Assembly (NCBI RefSeq): GCF_043641555.1 | Contig: NZ_JBHZRJ010000005.1 | Location: 124,001 to 188,000, forward strand | Length of the DNA stretch: 64,000 bases | Direction of reading: 5' to 3' | DNA from: Saccharospirillum alexandrii_A | Lineage (GTDB): Bacteria > Pseudomonadota > Gammaproteobacteria > Pseudomonadales > Natronospirillaceae | Shown: positions 16,650 through 24,551 of the stretch, piece after piece | How positions within the stretch are numbered: the first letter of the stretch is position 1 | Layout of the letters: the number at the start of each line of letters is the position of its first letter | Translations under genes and position numbers: made by a program | Notes under the pieces: generated by a model | What the model was told of the DNA's origin: nothing | Seen by the model: the letters and a program-made list of their open reading frames with translations, nothing else | Database searches by the model: none

Positions 16650-17462
16650 TCAAACTAACTCACGGTCAAAAAGAAAACTATTGTTGTATTTTGATAATGC
16701 GACTTTGTAATAACAAATATCAGGATTCTTTATTCCTAGTATACTTTTTATTGTTTGAACACTTTCATCACTTACTTTTAGTCCAAATAAAACTTCTTTA
16801 AGGCCAGAGTAGTTGATCTCAATTTTGTTTTCTTTGCTTGGTTCCCAATCTAGCTTTCGATATTCACGTTCATAATTCCACCAATGTGCTTTTGTTACTA
16901 GAGCCTTCCCAACCATATTGTCGGTATCTTCAATCGAAGGTGACTTGTTCCCATGTATCTCTTCAATTACATCTACACGACTATCTGAATAAGTCATCTC
17001 GTACCATGCATCATCAGCATGTTCACCTAGCAGTATTTCCGCAGAATCAAAGCCTAAACAAAAACCAGTGTGGCCGTTACAATAATGTGCCCACATCAGT
17101 GGATTATTCCAAGCTGCAGATGCACTAAATATCAGTGGTCGTTCAAGCAACTCCCTAAAGTTTTCCTTCCATTTCACTAACTGCATGTTCAGTGTTTCAT
17201 TTTGGTCATCCGCCGACTGCTTTGCTACTGCCAATATCGCTTTAATAGCTTCCTCACGTCTCTTATGCCCGTTTAGTTGACTAATGTGGCTTACAAAAGC
17301 CTTAAAGTCATCAAAAGTCATCTGTGTCGGCCACTTTAACTGGTGCTCCCAAGGATCGTTTAGATCACTTATCTGACTAAACCAGAAGTACCCTTGAATA
17401 AGAGATTGAAGTCTGAGCGTGTCGTATGGCATGAATTTATAAAGGATTCTTGCATCAGACAT
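16650..17462 (-). CDS. DUF2971 domain protein
   Basis: This 270-aa soluble protein shows the DUF2971 hallmarks: LYKFMPYDTLRLQSLIQGYFWFS at the N-terminus, SDLNDPWE, and the central PLMWAHYCNGHTGFCLGF. The C-terminus has the strand FGLKVSDESV. The biochemical role is unknown. Such genes occur often in variable genome regions and near defence genes. The ATG at 17462 is preferred to a GTG at 17489. The gene is visibly AT-rich and stands between R1/R2 repeats, which supports acquisition from elsewhere. No partner gene overlaps it. Confidence 0.8.
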   Translation of the reverse strand: MSDARILYKFMPYDTLRLQSLIQGYFWFSQISDLNDPWEHQLKWPTQMTFDDFKAFVSHISQLNGHKRREEAIKAILAVAKQSADDQNETLNMQLVKWKENFRELLERPLIFSASAAWNNPLMWAHYCNGHTGFCLGFDSAEILLGEHADDAWYEMTYSDSRVDVIEEIHGNKSPSIEDTDNMVGKALVTKAHWWNYEREYRKLDWEPSKENKIEINYSGLKEVLFGLKVSDESVQTIKSILGIKNPDICYYKVALSKYNNSFLFDRELV

Positions 17463-17621
17463 AGCCTTACCAAATACCTTAGTCAACACTGCTTTTTAAT
17501 CAGTATCACTTAATAGTTATTTTCATCAACTTTGAATATTATTTTCGTTTACTTGTACCAAAAAATGATTGCTCTCTGGAGAATACCGAAACAGACAACT
17601 CAGATCGATAGTCAATAGTAT

Positions 17622-17668
17622 CACCATTACGAGTCTAATAGACACCTAGAGTGGATGTCATGACAGTG
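17622..17668 (+). repeat. R1 repeat, degenerate copy
   Basis: ACCATTACGAGTCTAATAGACACCTAGAGTGGATGTCATGACAG retains the outer CATTA element and the tail (AGTGGATGTC..GACAG) but not the GATAGC hairpin. R2 copy B follows directly. The 17463-17839 gap holds only these repeats and AT-rich DNA upstream of the DUF2971 gene. Confidence 0.55.
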
Positions 17669-17669
17669 C

Positions 17670-17832
17670 TGCTTCAAGGGGCAACCTGCGGCATTGCTGT
17701 TGTATAAAATCCCGATTTCTGCTCAATTCAGTTATTTCCTCGGCTTACTTCCAACTTCATGCAGCTCGCTTCTAGTCTTTTAAAACTCCGGTTGGATTTT
17801 TCTTGCTACCCACTATGGTCCCTGTCTAATTA
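17670..17832 (+). repeat. R2 repeat, full copy B
   Basis: GCTTCAAGGGGCAACCTGCG...ATTCAGTTATTTCC...CTTCATGCAGCTCG...TTTTAAAACTCCGG...CTACCCACTATGGTCCCTGTC. It is collinear with copy A at 16373. Its end, ATTAGCCGCTGTTA, reaches the stop codon of the minus-strand gene at 17840. Confidence 0.8.
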
Positions 17833-17839
17833 GCCGCTG

Positions 17840-18433
17840 TTAAGTTTCCTGACTCCATAACTCGGCTTCATTAACGTAGGCACGATAGAACAGAAGTCCG
17901 AGCTCTGCCAAAGCCACCGGGTGGAGGTCACGGATCCTCTCCTTAAGATGCTGCCACGGAGGGTTGTACCAATTCCCCCTATTCTTGAAACGCACAACCT
18001 CCGGGTCAGTAGGTACTACCCTAGTATCCAGATCAAGCAAAATATCTGGTGAGTCCAAATCAATGGTTAAAGTCCCATTCTCTAGCTTGGATGAAATGGA
18101 GTCCAGTTGAAACCCACGGCCACTCTTGTCAACTATGGCCATCTTGAGGGGCTTTGCGACAGTTGGCGAAACGCTGTGCATTTCTGCGTTTCGTGCCTGC
18201 CGTAAGAACACGAGTAAAGGATCCTTTTTCCGTAAATCAGTATATGGTTTATGCCACTGCTGAAAGCCCTTCCTAGTCTTAAGAGTTCTTTCAGTAAACT
18301 CCCAGGCTCTCTCTATCCTGAATAGAAAATTTTCCCAGTTTTCTTGAAATTCAGAAAAGTCGCCTGTGGATTTCATGTTGTCGATCGCTTTATCTGCAAT
18401 ATCGAGATCTTTTTTAGGGCCAAATAGATTCAT
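17840..18433 (-). CDS. Unknown protein with HEPN-type RNxxxH motif
   Basis: This 197-aa soluble protein has an alpha-helical N-terminal half (residues about 10-90, rich in Glu/Lys/Phe) that ends in VFLRQARNAEMHS. R81-N82-A83-E84-M85-H86 fits the RNxxxH (Rx4H) signature of HEPN ribonucleases found in toxin-antitoxin and abortive-infection proteins. The C-terminal half is beta-rich and ends with another helical stretch (LAELGLLFYRAYVNEAELW). I do not recognise a named family. The HEPN call is a motif-based inference and could be chance. The gene sits in the AT-rich island between R2 repeats, upstream neighbours being a large helicase and downstream DUF2971. Confidence 0.6.
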   Translation of the reverse strand: MNLFGPKKDLDIADKAIDNMKSTGDFSEFQENWENFLFRIERAWEFTERTLKTRKGFQQWHKPYTDLRKKDPLLVFLRQARNAEMHSVSPTVAKPLKMAIVDKSGRGFQLDSISSKLENGTLTIDLDSPDILLDLDTRVVPTDPEVVRFKNRGNWYNPPWQHLKERIRDLHPVALAELGLLFYRAYVNEAELWSQET

Positions 18434-18525
18434 AGAGATCTAATAGTTGTACTCACATCAATTTTCGGACATCAACGACTTTGACGGGAGACCTGCCTCG
18501 GACTCTACCGAGACATCCATCTAGC

Positions 18526-18590
18526 AGCATTAACCTGACCTATTGATAGCTGGTCTTTGATAGTCTTCTATTGTAGATGTCTCGACAGTC
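18526..18590. repeat. R1 repeat, first of three in a row
   Basis: GCATTAACCTGACCTATTGATAGCTGG...TTTGATAGTC...TATTGTAGATGTCTCGACAG. It contains two GATAG half-arms and the full tail. It is part of a run of R1-like units filling 18434-18777 (344 bp) with no gene. Confidence 0.65.
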
Positions 18591-18601
18591 TGCCTACCTT
18601 A

Positions 18602-18668
18602 TAACCATTAATCAAAACTATCAATGACTAGGGCTTTGATAGTCGCTAAACGTCGGTGCCTCATGAGG
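18602..18668. repeat. R1 repeat, second of three
   Basis: CCATTAATCAAAACTATCAATGACTAGG, then CTTTGATAGTCGCTAAACGTCGGTGCCTCATGAG. The inner arms ACTATCA/TGATAGT pair as in the consensus but with A:T in place of the G:C end pair, a compensatory change on both sides. Confidence 0.65.
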
Positions 18669-18675
18669 AGTGCTT

Positions 18676-18777
18676 AGCCGTTCACCGAAAACCAGATTCT
18701 GATAGCCGACTAATGTGTGTCTCAAGAGGGTGGCTGTCCACGCAGATGGCAGTCCTATTAGCCGCTAGTTATTGTAT
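18676..18777. repeat. R1 right half followed by R2 end
   Basis: TTCTGATAGCCGACTAATGTGTGTCTCAAGAG is an R1 right half. It is followed by TGGCTGTCCACGCAGATGGCAG and CCTATTAGCCGCTAGTTA, an R2 terminus that runs up to the helicase stop codon. Confidence 0.6.
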
Positions 18778-21699
18778 TCAAGATCCCATGACACAAAAAT
18801 GTTTATGCCTTTCTCTTATAAGATAATCATCGACTGAACCCAATACATTACCAAGCTTTTCTGTAATCGAGTTGGCAGATATCCCTGGTTGCACTGCAAT
18901 TACTCTAAAGGTAATCGATGCTGGAGGAACTTCGCAAACAAGACTTCGAAATACCTCAATGTCGCCTTTTAAGAAAGTACTCGCACCTTTCCTTTCCGTA
19001 AACCTTCGGTTAATTCGTTCGAACAATTTAGACGGCCTAGTATAGATTGTACACTTTACTGATTGGCCGCAGACTTCATACACATCGTCCACTCTGTCAC
19101 CAGGGTTTATGCCTTTAGTACTTTTACAGTGATAAAACTCAACTACTACTTCTTCACTATATTGCTTAACTGTAATGAAATCTGCAACCTCCCCCGTACC
19201 ATGATCAAAATACACAATATCAAATTCATCTTCAAAAAGTATTTTTGATAGATACGATTGAATGGAAATCCCTTTTGCGGAATCCGGATTGCACTCATTC
19301 GTTACATCGACATTATTACCTTTCCAATCAACAGATATAATATTCTCCTTGCGGAAATTAAACCCACCCTGATGTACGGGCATGAAGCTTAACCCATGAA
19401 AAGAGGATAACTCGCCAGTATAGAAAACTAGAGGATACTCATTAAGCAAGCTTTCAAGGGTTGAACTTTCACCGCCTTTTTTTACCAAGAGCATATTTTG
19501 GCTTGTTGCAGTAAACAACTTCCCTCCATCTATACTATATTTAAATGCGAAGATCTCGTCATTTATCAAAATTTTAAAATCCAAGTCTGTTGTCGCAATT
19601 GATTCATGATCAATTAAAATATCACAATCTAATAGCTGTTCTGTTTTCCAGCCATAAAGATCCGAATACTCCACCAAATAGATGCCTTTATAGATTTCCC
19701 GGTCCCAATCTCCAAACATGACATCTTTAGGTATAGTTTCTAGCTTCTCACCAACAGATAGGAGATCTAACCCACACTTTGTGTTTTCATTAGCTTTACT
19801 CACTAACTTCCTAGCAATCGACTTACACCAACTGATTAGTTCAGGGATCTGAGAAGACTTATTGCTCCAAATCTTTGAAGCACTACTGATACCTATTGTG
19901 ACTTCCTCGCCATTGTCCTCAGCACTTCCAAAGCAATGCCCCCTATGATATAGACGAGCATCTGAGGGTTGTATTGCCTTATCAGCTCCAGATCCAGAGA
20001 TAATGCGATAGGATTCGCTGGTACTAGATTTGGACCTATTTCGCATACCGACATTATAGAATTCATGGTTCTTTAATCCGTTCAGCGCTTTATTTATCTG
20101 ATCAAGCGGGAGGATACTACGCCCTCCTGAGGAAATTCCCTCCATTACAAGATCATAAAAACCAAGGGTTCTTCGGGTAAAGCAGAGAAAGACTAATCTG
20201 GCATCTTCATCGTGATAAATGATAAAGGCATCGTGCTCAATATTATTAAAACGATCGTCTTTACTAAAGCTGGATCTTTCAATCTTACGTGTTATATATA
20301 TCGCAGTATTTAGTGTATCACTAACTCTTTCATGAATCACCTCAATGTCTTTTGGCCAGTCAATTTTACCCACTAAATTGACCTCTCCAGAAACACTATA
20401 AACCTTTATGTGGTGATAAATATCCAGTGAGTACAAAGAAATATCGTCATAGTCGCCTGCTTCGGAAATATCATGTTTATCAAAAGATTCCAAAGCTTCC
20501 CTTACATCTGTTTCTTTCTCAACTCTTGAAGAACTTAGATTTGCAATAATTTCCTGCCAAACAGTTCCTGACCTATAAAGCCTCTCTGACTCAATCTTAA
20601 TTTCTGAAGGAACTGCAATAAACTTGGCGGGACCTAGGTGCTCACCTGAGGTTCTCGCAAACCTGCCAACGAACTGTAGAGTTACCGCGAGTGACTTATG
20701 AGGACTATGGACTGCTGCAATCTTTAAATTCGGAAAATCAAATCCTTCACCCAGCATATCAACACAGATTATTCCATCGATACCTCCACTTTTTAGCTTT
20801 TCTATTACTGACTTTACATACTTAAGAGAGTGATCACCCTTAACAACTTTAAGCTTTAATCCAGTGGTTTCTTGATATACCTTCGCAAGCTCTGCTGCTC
20901 TCTTTTTACTATCGGTTCTAACCATTACACGGTGATTAAAACCATCTTCTTTATCCCGTTCATATTGATATTCTGTCTGCTTAGCGATCGCCATGTCTGC
21001 GGTTTCATTTTCTCCACTTAGCTCGACTGGTATGTATGATATCTCACCAAATATACCATCACGGTAAGCTTTGGATAATGAGTAGGAATAAATCAGCCGA
21101 CCTTTAATCTCTTTGTTATCACGCCTGAAAGGTGTTGCAGTAAAAAGTACTTTTTTTGCATTGGGAAAAGCATCAATAATACTTTTCCAAGTCTTGGCAG
21201 GGCTATGATGTGCTTCATCAACTAACACCAAATCAAACAGGTCTTCTGGTGGTGTTGGAATATTATTAAAAGAGGGACTAATACTTGGTAGCGTTCCAAC
21301 CACCACATCAAAGTCCCTCATTAACTCCCATTCTTCATCAGCACCTAGCCTTTCTCTAGTACTAAACACCTTAGGTGGAGGAATATCGTCTATAAGTGCT
21401 ACAATTTTTTTTAAAACCGCTAAGGTTTCGAACTGTTCAGCTATCTGCTCTCGAACTAGCCTGCTAGGAGTTATAATAAGGACTCTTTTTGCTCTTAGTA
21501 GGTAAGCAGCGGCCATAAGAACCGCTGTCTTACCAGCACCCGTAGGCATTGTTACGATTCCAGGGTCATATCTATTAGTGAAGTGAGCACCTATTGCATG
21601 CAATGCTCCTAGCTGGGCATTCCTAAAGCCAGGATGATCATCAACTGCTATTGGCCATAAAAGATTCTGGTAGTTTTTAGAAAAATACTCTTCACTCAT
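18778..21699 (-). CDS. Large SF2 DEAH-box helicase with C-terminal nuclease-like region
   Basis: This 973-aa protein has a complete SF2 core: Walker A MPTGAGKT (residues 51-58), DEAH at 161-164, motif III FTATP (about 186-190) and motif VI QFVGRFAR. The architecture resembles the translocase subunits of restriction and anti-phage systems. Residues about 450-800 are unassigned. Near the C-terminus, VADFITVK (Asp840) and VVVEFYHCKSTKG (Glu854, Lys859) could form a PD-(D/E)xK-like site, though the E-x4-K spacing is unusual. A defence role is inferred, not shown. The start is the ATG at 21699; a TTG at 21723 is in frame. Very AT-rich compared with the flanking chromosome. R1/R2 repeats lie on both sides. 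Confidence 0.8.
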   Translation of the reverse strand: MSEEYFSKNYQNLLWPIAVDDHPGFRNAQLGALHAIGAHFTNRYDPGIVTMPTGAGKTAVLMAAAYLLRAKRVLIITPSRLVREQIAEQFETLAVLKKIVALIDDIPPPKVFSTRERLGADEEWELMRDFDVVVGTLPSISPSFNNIPTPPEDLFDLVLVDEAHHSPAKTWKSIIDAFPNAKKVLFTATPFRRDNKEIKGRLIYSYSLSKAYRDGIFGEISYIPVELSGENETADMAIAKQTEYQYERDKEDGFNHRVMVRTDSKKRAAELAKVYQETTGLKLKVVKGDHSLKYVKSVIEKLKSGGIDGIICVDMLGEGFDFPNLKIAAVHSPHKSLAVTLQFVGRFARTSGEHLGPAKFIAVPSEIKIESERLYRSGTVWQEIIANLSSSRVEKETDVREALESFDKHDISEAGDYDDISLYSLDIYHHIKVYSVSGEVNLVGKIDWPKDIEVIHERVSDTLNTAIYITRKIERSSFSKDDRFNNIEHDAFIIYHDEDARLVFLCFTRRTLGFYDLVMEGISSGGRSILPLDQINKALNGLKNHEFYNVGMRNRSKSSTSESYRIISGSGADKAIQPSDARLYHRGHCFGSAEDNGEEVTIGISSASKIWSNKSSQIPELISWCKSIARKLVSKANENTKCGLDLLSVGEKLETIPKDVMFGDWDREIYKGIYLVEYSDLYGWKTEQLLDCDILIDHESIATTDLDFKILINDEIFAFKYSIDGGKLFTATSQNMLLVKKGGESSTLESLLNEYPLVFYTGELSSFHGLSFMPVHQGGFNFRKENIISVDWKGNNVDVTNECNPDSAKGISIQSYLSKILFEDEFDIVYFDHGTGEVADFITVKQYSEEVVVEFYHCKSTKGINPGDRVDDVYEVCGQSVKCTIYTRPSKLFERINRRFTERKGASTFLKGDIEVFRSLVCEVPPASITFRVIAVQPGISANSITEKLGNVLGSVDDYLIRERHKHFCVMGS

Positions 21700-21805
21700 T
21701 TTATAGGCCCCTTTAGCGAGCAAATCAGTTCGATCAATGCCCTTTTCTTAAACCAGAAATGTAGCCGGAATAAAACTAACTACCCAGACACGAACCCTAA
21801 AATGT

Positions 21806-21862
21806 CAATACAGCCAATCGAGAATCAACTCTTGAGAGCCTTCTAGTGTGAATGTCTAGACA
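21806..21862. repeat. R1 repeat, degenerate copy
   Basis: CAATCGAGAATCAACTCTTGAGAGCC keeps the hairpin geometry of R1 with changed bases, and TTCTAGTGTGAATGTCTAGACAG is the tail. It lies between the helicase start and the 5'-nucleotidase end. Confidence 0.6.
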
Positions 21863-21867
21863 GCCTT

Positions 21868-21930
21868 ACTTCGAGAATTTTTAAACTGAGGTCGGACTTT
21901 TCTTGTTGCCTACTGTGAAACCTGTCGTTA
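21868..21930. repeat. R2 repeat, partial copy
   Basis: ACTTCGAGAATTTTTAAACTGAGG..GGACTTTTCTTGTTGCCTACTGTG..ACCTGTCGTTA matches the R2 3' half. It ends 10 bp before the stop of the minus-strand 5'-nucleotidase gene. Confidence 0.6.
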
Positions 21931-21940
21931 TAGAGACATC

Positions 21941-22906
21941 TTAACCGTTATTTGTAATGCCAAAAGGAATATGTACTGAAGGTGCAACTTCACTTGATGT
22001 CGCTAAGTGTCCCGACTGATCATCAAAGAATATATGAGGTCGGAGAACCTCTAAAACCAGTTTCTTTTCTATTCCTCCCAGGAAAAACGCGTCATTTGCC
22101 ATCACACCCCAACTTTTTAAAGTATTGATCGCACGTTCATGAGAAGGAGCATTTCTTGCTGTAACAATTGAAACCCGAAGACGGTTTTTGTATGAAGGAT
22201 CGGATTTTCGCTTTTCTTCTTCTGCTTTTTGAATTCTAGATATTCTCAGAAGAAATTCTTTCAAAGGCCCGCCATCGTGCGGCGTCATGACATTTGAGGT
22301 TTCATGACTATGGAACTTGGTAAGGTCCCCTTCTTGCATCACAACCTCAGACGCATCATCCGCAATTACCCCATCAAAGTCAAAAGCGATCCGAAGGGTT
22401 TTATCTTCCGGGTCATCTATTTTTTTTGAGTCCATTACGTAGCCAGCAGGAAACCCTTTTGCTATTGCTTCTAAAACGTCATTATTGTTTCCTGAGAGAA
22501 AAAGTGAAATATTCAGCGCGTTAATGTAATCATATGGAGAAACACCCTGCTGAAATATCGCTCTAGTTATACCAAGCTCATAGTGTTTGATCGAGTTCAT
22601 GACTCGTATACCAGTATCAGGGTCATTGCGAGAAAGTAGCACAACCTCAACCAGTGGCCCCGACGCAGGATCACTAAGATCATTGAGTGAAAGAAGTCGT
22701 TTTATAAAGGAAAAGGAGATACCTTCGCTAAGAGGTTCGTTCTTATGAGCTTCTTGATATTCACGGTATTTTTCTTCGCCTTGCGTTCGAAAGACCTTAT
22801 CAGACTCGGATAGATCGAACATTGCACTTGATGCAACACCAACAACAAGGCGATCTTTAAGTTCGTATGGCACAAATTTTCCTTTGATTGCTGTCGTAAA
22901 GAACAA
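21941..22906 (-). CDS. Cytosolic 5'-nucleotidase, cN-I-like family
   Basis: This 321-aa protein matches the bacterial 5'-nucleotidase family related to eukaryotic cN-I (HAD fold). Visible signatures are the N-terminal LVVGVASSAMFDL, the HAD motif I FDFDGVIADDASE, SIVTARNAPSHERA (motif II region) and the Asp-rich HIFFDDQSGH near the C-terminus. The expected reaction is removal of the 5'-phosphate from nucleoside monophosphates. It lies 42 bp downstream of the small membrane-protein gene on the same strand and probably shares its transcript. In this AT-rich island it might act on nucleotides in a defence or stress response, but that is speculation. Confidence 0.82.
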   Translation of the reverse strand: MFFTTAIKGKFVPYELKDRLVVGVASSAMFDLSESDKVFRTQGEEKYREYQEAHKNEPLSEGISFSFIKRLLSLNDLSDPASGPLVEVVLLSRNDPDTGIRVMNSIKHYELGITRAIFQQGVSPYDYINALNISLFLSGNNNDVLEAIAKGFPAGYVMDSKKIDDPEDKTLRIAFDFDGVIADDASEVVMQEGDLTKFHSHETSNVMTPHDGGPLKEFLLRISRIQKAEEEKRKSDPSYKNRLRVSIVTARNAPSHERAINTLKSWGVMANDAFFLGGIEKKLVLEVLRPHIFFDDQSGHLATSSEVAPSVHIPFGITNNG

Positions 22907-22948
22907 ACAGGCCGAATTTTGATACAGCCCTAATTCTTCTTATTAGCG

Positions 22949-23452
22949 CTAAGTAGCAGCATGTGAAACTGCCCCACTATATAGAAAGACTTCCGCCACC
23001 AAAAGTGCACCCGCAATGACACCGTAGAACCAATTTATCTTAGCGCCGCCAGAAAGATTTAGTGACTTATGATTTTCCTCGCGAATACGTTTGGACACAT
23101 CTAGATCGAATGATAAGCCAGAGGCCTGTGCGGAACTTTGAAGGGACTCAGCATATGCTACAGTGGAGCGGAGTAGCTGGTGATACCAGTACCTATCCAT
23201 CAAGTAGAATGATAACCAAACGAGTAATGAAATGGCTACAAAAACAAAAGCCACAGATATTTTATTGGAACTAACTTCTATGACACCTCCAAATCGAAAT
23301 GATAGAGCACCTGCTGCAAGCATGACTCCCAAGACGCTTATTGCGGTTCGCCTCAGATTCATGCACATTTCATTGAAATGCATTTGTAGATCTACGACTT
23401 TCTCCCACACCTTAATAAGATGGTCGGCATTAATCTTTTCTGGCTCAGTCAT
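22949..23452 (-). CDS. Membrane protein with paired helices, SLATT/2TM-like
   Basis: This 167-aa protein has an amphipathic N-terminal helix (EKVVDLQMHFNEMCMNLRRT), two adjacent membrane helices (about residues 38-55 and 66-84), a polar segment DRYWYHQLLRSTVAYAESLQ, and a third membrane helix near the C-terminus (about 143-162). This layout is reminiscent of SLATT-type and other small membrane effectors that accompany nucleotide-signal defence systems, but I cannot assign a family. It precedes the 5'-nucleotidase gene in the same direction with a 42-bp gap. That spacer contains the palindrome TTAGCGCTAA. A functional link to the nucleotidase is inference. Confidence 0.6.
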   Translation of the reverse strand: MTEPEKINADHLIKVWEKVVDLQMHFNEMCMNLRRTAISVLGVMLAAGALSFRFGGVIEVSSNKISVAFVFVAISLLVWLSFYLMDRYWYHQLLRSTVAYAESLQSSAQASGLSFDLDVSKRIREENHKSLNLSGGAKINWFYGVIAGALLVAEVFLYSGAVSHAAT

Positions 23453-23594
23453 ACATATTCCTACTAATAGCGCTTATACCCAGTTCAATCACCGGGTTGA
23501 AGCTGCGCCAGCGCGCCTGAAGCCGCTGTCTCAACAGCGCTATGTGGACGTAAGCATAGTTCAAGAGCTCGCGATCGGTCAGCAACCAAATATT

Positions 23595-24011
23595 TCAAAG
23601 TGCTGTGTTTGTTAAGCAATTTTTCCATTTTGCGTAAGCCTCTAGATCTGGCCGCGCAATCTCTAATGCCAATTTTAGAATCAATGCATCATCAAGATAC
23701 CCAACTACAGGAATAAAATCAGGAATTACATCGATGGGAGAAACAAAGTAAACGACCGCGCCAGTTACGGCAGCCAGGACATTCCATGGAACATCTCTAT
23801 AGTTACCTTTCGTATAATCTGTTATTAAACCTATCATTAGCTTTACGTCGCGCCAAAGACTTTGCAAGGGGCCAGGGGGGTTGTCTCCTAGCTTATTCAA
23901 TTTAGACTGGCCTTTTTTGGACGCGTATTCGATATCATCTTTGTCAACATCTTTAATATCGTTCTCAAACTGTTCTCTAGCTTTCTGTTCTTGTTCTTTT
24001 GAGATAGCCAT
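23595..24011 (-). CDS. YkvA family (DUF1232) membrane protein
   Basis: This 138-aa protein has the DUF1232 core from about residue 75: VVYFVSPIDVIPDFIPVVGYLDDA is diagnostic (shown here as SPIDVIPDFIPVVGYLDDA). The N-terminal 60 residues are charged and helical (EQEQKAREQFENDIKDVDKD). The family is widespread and functionally uncharacterised, and the core helices are thought to be membrane-associated. The gene lies in the AT-rich island upstream of the membrane-protein/nucleotidase pair, about 140 bp away. That spacer holds a hairpin CGCTGT-CTCA-ACAGCG and an R1-like tail. Confidence 0.85.
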   Translation of the reverse strand: MAISKEQEQKAREQFENDIKDVDKDDIEYASKKGQSKLNKLGDNPPGPLQSLWRDVKLMIGLITDYTKGNYRDVPWNVLAAVTGAVVYFVSPIDVIPDFIPVVGYLDDALILKLALEIARPDLEAYAKWKNCLTNTAL

Positions 24012-24061
24012 ACTTCATTTATCCTCGTCTACTGCATAACGCTAATTCGTCTTCCCTTCCG

Positions 24062-24396
24062 TCAGTTATTCCGGAAGCTATTTCTTACAACCTACAGAAC
24101 GCATCGACTAATGATCAGCTACAACGAGAATTTAGCCAGATTACGCAAGCATATCTACATGGCGTCAACACCAGCAAACCCGTCGCTTCTGACGATGATG
24201 CCAGGCAGCAGCTTCTCATTGAGATGAACTTCAAAAATTCACGGTTTGGAGCGAGAGAATCAGGCATAGTAATCGATCAAAATCGCTACCGCCCGGCCGG
24301 TTACATGGCACACCAAGGCAAAATAGGTTGTCCGTTCACCATGGCACTCTGTGACGAAGTTGGCAAGTATTTCTGTTCTGGGAGGTGTCGTTTGCG
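24062..24396 (+). pseudogene. Possible remnant of a coding sequence, interrupted by a poly-C tract
   Basis: The plus-strand frame from 24008 is open across the whole gap between the DUF1232 and lysR genes. From 24062 it encodes plausible protein sequence (SVIPEAISYNLQNASTNDQL ... DDARQQLLIEMNF ... FGARESGIVIDQNRYRPAG ... KIGCPFTMALCDEVGKYFC). There is no convincing start with a ribosome-binding site upstream, and after 24397 the frame enters a run of 13 C and then the antisense of lysR. I do not recognise the family. It looks like a decayed or truncated gene at the right border of the island. The rest of the 24012-24551 gap shows only the hairpin listed separately. Confidence 0.35.
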
Positions 24397-24409
24397 CCCC
24401 CCCCCCCCC
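24397..24409 (+). repeat. Thirteen-C homopolymer tract
   Basis: Thirteen consecutive C residues run directly into the hairpin at 24407. Such tracts slip during replication and cause phase variation in some bacteria. They are also a common place for sequencing or assembly length errors. Confidence 0.9.
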
Positions 24410-24438
24410 GCTGTATGTATTCAAGCATACATAGCGGG
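24407..24438. terminator. Strong bulged hairpin at island border
   Basis: CCCGCT-G-TATGTAT and ATACATAGCGGG pair over 12 bp with one bulged G and a TCAAGC loop. It lies 3' of lysR (minus strand). There is no T-run on the minus strand, so it may be a terminator without a U-tract or a mobile-element end. Confidence 0.45.
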
Positions 24439-24551
24439 TCAGAACTGGTTACAGCGGCGATTATGTGGTTTGGAACTGCGGTGTTTTGGGCTGGGGTTTG
24501 TTTTTCTTCCTGTCACCCAGAGGACTGGCTTCCTACAAAAGAAGGTGTGGC

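Noticed and set aside
3812..23560. Integron-like gene cassette array, suggested by repeats at gene 3' ends
   Set aside because: The repeats lack the conserved GTTRRRY and RYYYAAC boxes of attC, genes lie in both orientations, one gene is 2.9 kb, and no integrase gene is in the window. REP-like repeats with a RAYT explain the pattern better.
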